Shown piece by piece: positions 56,361 through 64,000 of a DNA stretch of 64,000 bases. The stretch comes from Phycomyces nitens. Taxonomy: Eukaryota > Mucoromycota > Mucoromycetes > Mucorales > Phycomycetaceae. Numbering within the stretch: the first letter of the stretch is position 1; the number at the start of each line of letters is the position of its first letter. Position numbers and translations under genes: made by a program. The notes below the pieces were generated by a model. The model was not told the origin of the DNA. It worked only from the letters and a program-made list of their open reading frames with translations, and made no database searches. Location: the NCBI GenBank assembly GCA_022702545.1, contig JAHRBC010000001.1, forward strand, positions 434,001 through 498,000, given 5' to 3'.

Positions 56361-57040
56361 TGTTGACACGTGTGTTGTGGGCAGGTTCGGTTTCGACCAT
56401 GAAGCCGGACCAAGGGCCCGGAAAAGGCCTAGGAGGGGTCGGAGGCCGGACCAGTCCGAAGAAGAAGTCCGAGCCGAGTAAGGATGGCCGATCCCCGAGT
56501 TTCTTTATTTCTCTTTCTTTTCAATTTTTCTTTATTTTATTTTATCACATTTTATTATTTCCTTTTTATACTCTTTCCTTTTATATTTCCTTTGTGAATC
56601 CTTTCTCACTTTCTTGCAGGATTGCACCATTCTGTACTTCTTTAGTTTATTTCCCCTACTTCTTTGTCTTACCCCTTTCTTTACTATGTTATAGTATTTT
56701 TTTTTATTATATTTTCCTTTGGCCTTGATGGCATCATTTTATTATTTTATTATTTCATTTTTCGGTTATTCTTTTAGTTATTTTCTTTGTCTATAAAAGA
56801 CATTCTTTTCTAATGAATAAATATTATCAGTCAGTTTTACGATCAATTTTACGGTTATTTTATTCTTTTGAGTTTAAGCTCTCGATCTCTGAAGAGCAGT
56901 TATATTTTGCCCGGTCATTTTGGGGATATTTCTGTTGAGTTTCGTTAGTCTTTTACTGGTTCTTTCATTGTTTCTTTTATATATTTTATTTGTCGCCCGT
57001 TCGGTTACCATACACAACCGTATACACACATCACGCGTCA
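56361..57040 (+). repeat. LTR-C unit 1
   Basis: Starts TGTTGACACGTGTGTTGTGG and ends near ACATCACGCGTCA. It has a CTATAAAAGAC box (about 56793) and AATAAATATT. The first 110 bp are nearly the same as 30446-30513. No coding region; the 181-codon frame across LTR-B, the tRNA and this unit is an artefact. Confidence 0.6.
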
Positions 57041-57042
57041 AT

Positions 57043-58024
57043 GTTGACACGGTGTGTTGTGGTGTTGTCGGCCTCAGTCGCAACCCGATTTTTGGGCCGT
57101 TTTGGGTAGCCAAGGTCACTGACGGTGCAGGTAGTCGTGACGTGGTCCTCAATTTATTTCATTTGCCGACGGCGGGCGAAGACCTTTGCACCTTTTCCCT
57201 TTGACATTTTTTTTTGTCTCTCAATTTTTCTAATTTTTCCTTAACAAAACCTTTTCCCCTTTCTTTCGATTTCCACTCACACTAAAATTTAGTGTTGTGT
57301 TTTGTTGTACACTTCTTTAACAATTTTGGTAAAGAATCTCTCGTTAGTCAAGTCTACAAATCTCCCAACAATTTTCTCATTTATTTAGTTTTATTATTAT
57401 TTTTATTTTTATTGATTCTATTCTATCCAATCTTCTGTCAACTCTTCCGTATGTTATTTTATGATTTCATACAACATCTTTCTATTATTTTATCGTATAT
57501 TATTTTATCCAACAATTAGTATAAATATCTCAAAATCAAACACTCAATAAACAAGGTCGAATTCTGATACAAGTTTCTTCTCTGACAAAGTTGTCTGAAT
57601 CCTTATTCTTTCTTGTGAATTTCTTCAGTTATATTTTGTTTCTTACCAAGTCTTCGTGGAAGATTGGTTGTTCTTTATATTTTTATTTGTATTAGTCAAG
57701 TCTTCTTGGAAGATTGACTACCCCCTTTTTTTTATTCTCATTTGTATCCCTGTGCTGTATTTCGTTATTGATTCACCTGTGGTGAAGTTAATATCATATA
57801 TTTGTATCCATCCTATTTGTATCCCCTTTTTGCTCTCACTTTTGTGAAAGCATTTCTTATTCCTGTCCTTGTAGTCACTTTGGTAACAAAGCGACTATCT
57901 TATTTACACCCGTTTCCTCCTTTTCGAACCTATTCTTCCTCCATTCCGGATTTCGATCCATATTACTACCCGTACCTTTCTTTTCTCGTCCACCTCCTAC
58001 ACACAACAAAGTACCACACGCGTC
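57043..58024 (+). repeat. LTR-C unit 2
   Basis: Starts TGTTGACACGGTGTGTTGTG and ends ACCACACGCGTCA. A TATAAATATC box (about 57521) and CAATAAAC lie inside. Repeated TCTTxGTGGAAGATTG motifs occur at 57650-57715. The interior is only loosely similar to unit 1. Confidence 0.5.
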
Positions 58025-58026
58025 AA

Positions 58027-58646
58027 TGTTGACACGGTTGTGGTGGGGTGATCACCAGAACCCCAAATCTCGCCTTGGTCTGACCAGTCCGGCCAGTCCA
58101 GCCGAAGGGCCCAGGAGCTTGGTCCGGTCCGCGTGGTCGGAAGGTGGAAGGCTGGCATGGAAAGCCTGGCCTAAGTCACGGAGCACGTGACATTGGAAAT
58201 TGGTGCCTTGGGTAGTTGAGAGGGTCGGTAAGCCTGTCACATTTTCCCGCCAAACCTTATTCATGTACGCATGTACACGAAAAATCGCAAGTGATGTTTT
58301 TACCTCGTTCTTTGTACAAACTTGCGTTTACCCTTCTCACCTGAACCTTCTGTCAACATCTATCACATTTAAACAACCACTTCTTTACATTTCCTCTTTT
58401 GTCATTCGTTGGAAATCGCCAACCAACATCTTGTCTCTTTTATTTCTCTTTTCTCCTTCTCTGATTCGCGGATCCGTACTATTCACATCTAGTTTTACTA
58501 TTTTCCTTTCTTCTTATTTCTTCTTATCCAAATCTCTTATTATTATTTTACTATCCTCTCGTTTTTCCCAACAAATGACTCATTCATTATGTTGTGGTTT
58601 TTTCCTTATTTTATTTTTTCATATTTTTATTCAAAAGGATCGTCTC
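58027..58646 (+). repeat. LTR-C unit 3, truncated by E10
   Basis: Starts TGTTGACACGGTTGTGGTGG. It is cut at 58646 by the E10 terminus. No gene seen. Confidence 0.5.
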
Positions 58647-58884
58647 ACTGGGAAAACGGTCCTGAAGTACAATGATAAGAAGTAACCTTTTAACCTATGC
58701 AAAACTGGAGTGATTTTGTATCTCAGAAAGTTTTTCATATTCAGGTTAAAGATAAAGCTTTACTCTATCTTATTGGCTTAGACACAATAGACATATGAAT
58801 ATCAATTTGTAAGATTATAAAGTTGTTGAGAATAAAGTAAATGTAACACTTGTTTCCTTATTATCTTAATATTCAAAAGCATAC
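58647..58884 (+). mobile_element. E10: left end of another CACTGG-type element
   Basis: Starts CACTGGGAAAACGGTCC after TCT. Carries the family promoter block AATAAAGTAAATGTAACACT at 58831-58859, but E6 is inserted (at TAC, 58882-58884) before any coding sequence. The rest lies beyond the window. Confidence 0.75.
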
Positions 58885-59066
58885 CACTGGGAAAACGGTG
58901 GGCTATTCTACTGTGCACAGTTAACTGAGAACGTGGAGAAAGCTGAAGCAAATTTGCAACTCAACACGTTTTTTTGTGATCACCTTGAAAATATTGTTTT
59001 ATTGTATTTAATTGGCTCGGATATAAAGAACAGGAGATAATATTTTTATACTCTTATAAAACCGTA

Positions 59067-59098
59067 GCAAATAAAGCATATGTAACACTTGTTTCCTT
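59067..59098 (+). promoter_or_regulatory. Conserved element upstream of the E6 transposase
   Basis: Same block as in E3 (AATAAAGCATATGTAACACT then TGTTTCCTT), about 30 bp before the ATG. Confidence 0.5.
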
Positions 59099-59126
59099 TT
59101 TGTTTAAACTTCAATACACAAATACC

Positions 59127-62100
59127 ATGTCTTCTACTTCCGATGTCTACAATGAGAAGTGCTTTTGCCCTAGATGCAGTACAAGCAAGAATGGTTACAG
59201 TCTTGTCCAGAAACTGACTGCTCAACATCATGCAAAGAGAGCAAGATTAGAGCGTCTTGAAAATTGCGAAAGGGGCAAGTTACTTTTGTAAACACTCTAT
59301 GAATTGTATCATAATATATTTTACTAGAAATCTCCTCTCAACGCAATATGATAGATGTTGATTTTGAACGTAAGGATTATTTATTGGCATAGCAATAGAA
59401 ACTAAATAACTACTATATTCTATATCTGGCTACCTTGTTCCATAAAGTCGGGTCCTCAGATGTACTTGGTGATCAGGAGAACTCGCCGTTTTTGGAAGCC
59501 GATCCTTTTGCCGATCATGGCGAAATTGGTGCTGACAATGAGGCTAATGCCGATGTCGATGCTGATGCCGATGCCGATGAGAATGAGATGGACGGTGGTG
59601 ATGATGACGACGAGGGCGATTTGGAAGAGATCGAAGTTGAGGAGTTGGATGGTGAAGGTCAGTGTTAAATAGAGAAAAAGCCTAAAAAATTGGGTGTTAA
59701 TATTTTCCATTTTAAAATAGATCCTTTTGCCTCCCCCCAAATGCCTGAAAACCCAGTGCACAGGTTCATCGCCATTTCTGTTGTCCTGTTTGCATCCCGT
59801 TATGTGGTTGACAAGGGCGCCGTTGTCTTGATCGAGTTTGTCAACAAGCTCTTGACAATCTATGATCAAGATTTCCAACTGCCCACAAGCCTGCTTGGTC
59901 TGCAGCGCATGACAGGATTTTCAGCCATGTCCCAAGGAATAAGGAAATCTGTTGTGTGCCAGGATTGTCACAAGGTGTACGAGGAAGCTGGGTCTGTTCC
60001 CCTTCGGTGCGATTTCCAGAAGCCAGGAGCACGTTCCTCTTGCGATTCCCAGTTGATGAAGGTGTCATCATCAGGTGCTTTGGTAGCCAGACGCCAATAC
60101 AACTACCATTCTGTCAAGCAGGCATTGAGAGTGTTTTTCCTCCGCCCAGATTTCGAAGCAAGAATCCGCCATTGGAACAAGGAGCTGAAGGTCGAAGACA
60201 CGATGTGCGATGTGTACGACGGCGCCATGTGGAAGGAGCTCAAGGACTCGAATGGTGTTTCTTTCGTCCAAGACCCACGTTCTCTCATGCTGACATTGAA
60301 CGTTGACTGGTTCCAGCCGTTCGATGGGGTGACCTATTCCTGTGGTGCGATCTACTTGGCCGTCAACAATCTTCCTAGGGCTGAGCGATTCAAGGCAGAG
60401 AACATCATTCTTGTTGGCCTTATGCCTGGGCCCAAGGAACCAAAATCTGACAAGATCAACCACTATCTCAAGCCGTTGGTGGACGATTTGGAAGAGCTGT
60501 ACGTTGGTGTGAAGATGCGAACTGCCGAGTGTTCATCAGGTGTTACCATCCGTGCTGCGTTGTTTATGGTGGTGTGCGACATTCCAGCTGCCAGAAAGAC
60601 GAGTGGGTTTACTTCCCACAACAGCACCCATGCATGCTTCAAGTGTAGTCGTGGTTTCTCTCGTTTGGACGGAACAAACAGCGTTGACTTTCATGGCTTC
60701 GACTCTGCACAGTGGTCCCTTCGCAGTGGTGTCGAAAATCGGTTGCATGCTGAGGTGTGGAAGAGTGCCAGTACGCCCTCAGAAAGGCATCAGCTGGAAA
60801 TCGAAAATGGTGTTCGATGGTCCCAGTTGCATCGCCTTGGATACTTTGACGTTGTTCGCTGCACGATCATTGATCCCATGCACAATCTCTTCTTGGGTAC
60901 GGCCAAGCGAATGGTCGAGAGGTGGATTGACGATGGCCTGATCACAGACCGTGATCTTGCTGCCATGCAAAAGACTGCCGAGTCTATGGTTCTGCCGGCC
61001 GATTATGCTGTCCTCAAAGGCAAGATCGGAAAAGGCTTTTCCTACATGAAAGCAGACGAGTGGAAGTCCTGGGTCCTCGTATACTCTCCAGTCCTGTTGA
61101 AAGGTGTGCTCCCTCCTGACAACTTCAACAACTGGATCAGCTTCGTTGATGCCTGCCGCCTTTTGGTCAAGCCAGCAATCTCGTTTTCCGAGGCAACCGA
61201 TGCCCACAATTTCCTGGAAACGTTCGGTCGAAGATGTCAGTCCCTATATCCTGCGAATCTTCTCACTTGTAACATGCACCTACACCTTCATCTTCATACC
61301 ATTATTCGTGATTTTGGACCAGTGTACGGTTATTGGCTGTTTTCATTTGAGAGATACAATGGATTGTTAAAAAACATCAAGACCAACAGACGAGACGGCT
61401 TTGAGTCCACCTACATGAAGAACTTTATTAATGATGCATACAAGGGCGATTATGTATCTTCTGTTCTTCAATGTCCCAGTCAAACCCCCTTCCGCCCCTT
61501 TATGTCCAAGCTTACCTCCTCCTCCTATGCCCCATCCTATGCCCCATCCCATGCCTCCTCCCATGCCTCCTCCTATGCCCCCTCCTATGCCATGTCTCAA
61601 GGCCCTTTCCGGTTGAGAGCATTTATGCAAGCCTCTATGAATCCACTCTCTATCAAAGGCAACGAACCTCTCCCTCCTTCTGCGTTGCCACTCTCTATGA
61701 AACCGTATGAATCAATGAACGACCTTGAATATCCCTATCTCTTGGAACACTATAAGCTCGTATATGCAAAGCCAGATTTAGTGGATTACCGACATGCCTC
61801 ATCTTCGCCGTATTTTGTTGACAACCAAATATGCAAGATCGCGTCTATCGATCTCCTTGGCCAGTCATACAAAGGCAAGAAGGGTACTGTCGGTCATGGT
61901 TCTTATGTTCAAGCTCTGTTCTCTGGAAATGACGACGAAAATCCGACTGCGTACACAGGCGAGATTCAATATATGTTTGTCCATTCCCAGTCTATGCCCC
62001 CTATGTCTCATGGCCGACTAAATCGTCATCACAATAAGCAACATGTTTTCGCGTACGTTCGCTGGTTTGTCTTTGATTCCGAGCGTACAAGAGAACATGA

Positions 62101-62260
62101 AAGTGTTGACATTTGTAGGCCACAATTTTCTCCAGCCAACTACCACAGTATTGTGCCTGTACATCGCATTCTGTTAGAAGTAGCACTGGCTGAACATATG
62201 ACCCAAAATAATGTAAAGAAGATACTGGTTATCCCTTTACCTAAAAAAATATATGCTTAA
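59127..62260 (+). CDS. E6 transposase, Plavaka/Tnp2 type, apparently intact
   Basis: Exons 59127-59274, 59328-59369, 59448-59657 and 59721-62260 join to 2940 nt, or 979 residues. Intron 1 uses a GC donor (GGG, then GCAAGT); exon 1 is 148 nt as in E1, which supports this. Residues 1-50 hold a Cys/His cluster (CFCPRC). Residues 70-135 are very acidic with DADAD repeats. A CxxC pair (VVCQDC) follows. Tnp2 landmarks are LNVDWFQPF (Asp about 329), CDIPAARK (Asp about 420), DPMHNLFLGTAK (about 518) and FERYNG (Glu about 677); Asp329, Asp420 and Glu677 are candidate catalytic residues (inference). Ser/Tyr/Ala/Pro repeats precede the C-terminal domain, which ends LPKKIYA. It is the only undamaged transposase of this type here. 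Confidence 0.9.
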
Positions 62261-62404
62261 GTTTTAATAAAATATGTCTTTACTCATTTTTAAACAAGAT
62301 TGCATACCAGAATAAAATAAACAAGTATAGGATTCGAATGAGTCTTTAGGATTGAGTGCATGAGAGGAGCAAAGATGAGGTTTTTTTATTTTTTTTTAAA
62401 TTTT

Positions 62405-63613
62405 TTAATTTCTAACGGCCCATTCAGGCGGGGAGGGACCATTCCCTCCGGGACTGCTACTTCGTCGACGCGGCCAAACTTTCGACGAAGCATCTGACGA
62501 TGTCTTGTTCCCAAGCCGGCAAGCACGTAGTCATCGACGAGTTCAAGGAAATGATTGAACTAAAATATTCATTAGTATTCTATAAAAATAATAAACAATA
62601 TTCTTTGCGAATTTATTTACCTCGTCGCTTCGCCAGCTTGGGCGCGCAGTGAGGATGCGACGCCCGAACGAAGCATCGCTCCCTCATCGTCAGACTCACC
62701 CTCAGACATTGCTGCCTTTTGGATGAGATTGCTGCAGTCCCGGTCCATTTCTTGGTCAATCGCCGCCTTGTTATTGGAGTATGCCTCCCGGCGGCGAGTG
62801 AGATGCTGATGAAATATATGATTGTCAATTGAGTTAATAGGAATCCTTTTCATAATAAAAATAATAACTCACGTCCGCCTGACGGCCATTTCTTCTTGAG
62901 CGAGCATTCGCTTCTGCTCGCTTCTCAAAAGACTTCTTCTCCTGAGTCCGCCTTCCATTGAAGTTGGTGTATATATACCGGCGGAGGTCAGGGTACCTCA
63001 ACCCAGACTCGAGAAACCTTGGCTGGAGATAGGCCATTATCTCGAGTACCAACTCTTTGTTGGGACTCTCGTTAAAGGCCACGTCCGTTCTCCAGCTAGG
63101 CTTTCGGTTGTTAGCCTCAACCAAGTCTGGGTTGTTGGACCTGAAGTTTTGGGTCTTCAGGTAGCGTCTGATGAAGCCCTAATATATTTTTAGAAGGTAT
63201 TAGACTAGCAATATATTTCAATAGTATATACTCACATACGCGCGGTTGGTTTCCTGCATTTGAGGAGCTTCAAACGCAGCAAGTGCAACCACAGTGGGGG
63301 AGAGAGGAGCAGCAGCAACGGGAGCAGCAACAATGAGGGCAGCAACAATGGGGGCAGCAGCAACGGAAGCAGCAGCAACGGGGGCAGAAGAAGTTGCCCC
63401 AGGGACATTTCCAAAACCATCCAAGATGGCAATGGTACTGGCACCATCTTGGATGATAACACCAAGCCTGGTGTCCATGGTGGCTAGCCTGGTGCCAACA
63501 GAACGCACCTCTCCAGTCACATTGGACAAACCAGCCTCCACACTGGTCAATCTGTCCATCAATTCCCTGAACTCGTCGGTTGTTCGAGGAGCAATTGCAC
63601 GTCTGTTTGCCAT
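62405..63613 (-). pseudogene. E6 accessory protein gene, frameshift in exon 3
   Basis: Exon 1 (63613 to about 63240) is intact and encodes MANRRAIAPRTTDEF, a coiled-coil-like segment and an Ala/Val/Pro linker. Exon 2 is intact (NRKPSWRTD, NKELVLEIMAYL). In exon 3 one C is missing near 62682 relative to E3, so the frame shifts after MSEGESDDEG, before the PSWRSDE motif. Exon 4 shares with E3 the apparent small shift before its end. E3 and E6 therefore carry complementary lesions: E6 has a good transposase, E3 a good exon 3. Confidence 0.75.
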
Positions 63614-64000
63614 AATCTACAAAATATCAAATAATAATTTTCAATTGTTAATTGTCTTTATTTCATGGGATCTCATATAAAATATGTAATGTCTTATACA
63701 TACAATTGATATTTGTTTTATTGAAAGGTTTTGGGAAGCAGAAGGGTGTGTTGTGTGTGAACAGGCCTTTGAGAATATAAAATACAGAGTATTTATAAAA
63801 AAAGAGTTTGATGAGCGGATCCAAACACTTCTTGTACACACTAATGAATGGCTCCATTTGTTTTTAGATTCTATCCATTACACCTATTCTGTCTCTGTTT
63901 CAAATTATATATCCTTGTATTCTTTTCTTTTTTGCTCTTTTTTCCTTTCCCTCGTTTCCTATATCCGGGCCCATTTTTTCTTTCTTTTTTACACCTCTTT
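63614..64000. promoter_or_regulatory. Divergent region upstream of accessory and mini-exon genes of E6
   Basis: Identical or nearly so to 17167-17556 in E3. It holds a TC-rich run (63900-64000). Frames here are short and unsupported. The mini-exon gene itself lies beyond the window end. Confidence 0.45.

Larger units (their letters stand above)
58885..64000 (+). mobile_element. E6: CACTGG-type Plavaka-like transposon, right end outside window
   Basis: Starts CACTGGGAAAACGGTGGG and is nearly identical to E3 over the whole visible length (58885-64000 against 12441 to about 17557). Transposase and accessory genes are complete in the window; the mini-exon gene would begin just beyond the end. 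Confidence 0.92.

Noticed and set aside
56183..56728. A 181-codon plus-strand frame
   Set aside because: It runs through an LTR end, the tRNA-Gly antisense strand and LTR-C; chance frame in repeat DNA.

Overview
The window looks like a nested transposon island from a filamentous fungus, most likely Mucoromycota (inference). The DNA is AT-rich, introns are short (about 50-90 nt) with GTAAGT-type donors and CTAAC-like branch points, and the coding content is typical of fungal mobile DNA. Apart from two glycine tRNA genes I see no convincing host gene; nearly everything else is mobile DNA or its debris. Elements are named here E0-E10.

The dominant residents are CACTA/Plavaka-like DNA transposons (Tnp2-type transposase) with CACTG or CACTA ends and 3-bp target duplications. 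Autonomous copies share one plan: a four-exon transposase, a convergent four-exon accessory gene ending about 85-145 bp away tail to tail, and, divergent from the accessory gene, a third region of mini-exons next to the other terminus. Two subfamilies are visible. The CACTGG group is E1 (686-4936, truncated), E3 (12441-21761), E4 (31304-37803), E6 (58885 to window end), E8 (48782-51631, partial) and E10 (58647-58884, left end only). The CACTGC group is E0 (1-117, right end only), E2 (9685-25174) and E5 (30514-48781). E6 has an apparently intact transposase gene; E4, E3, E2, E1 and E5 are broken by single stops or small frameshifts.

Layout. 1-8300: E0 end, an inverted piece of the E7 family, E1, then a gag-less Ty3/Gypsy remnant whose 3' LTR abuts tRNA-Gly(UCC). 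8309-25552: LTR-like repeats split by E2; E3 sits inside the E2 transposase gene and E7 inside E3. 25553-30513: LTR debris around the CACTA-ended, largely non-coding E9. 30514-48781: E5, holding E4 and a full-length Ty3/Gypsy chromovirus-type element (37908-43199). 48782-55101: partial E8 with a Tc1/mariner insertion, an intact-looking MULE (51644-54097) and another CACTG right end. 55102-58646: an LTR cluster around tRNA-Gly(GCC). 58647-64000: E10 left end split by E6.

The most interesting signal is the third, mini-exon gene. In E4 the splice sites I can see give one transcript with three consecutive small reading frames. Each starts with an ATG that is the last codon of an exon, and consecutive frames overlap as TAATG. 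The last encodes a 73-residue protein with a secretion-signal-like N-terminus. E8 keeps the same last frame; E3 carries a decayed copy in which a 235-bp exon-intron unit is tandemly repeated. Other observations: E3 and E6 differ almost only by CpG-type transitions; LTRs lie 7-8 bp from the 5' end and about 17-23 bp from the 3' end of both tRNA-Gly genes; and a canonical -1 slippery heptamer lies at the gag/pol junction of the complete Gypsy element.
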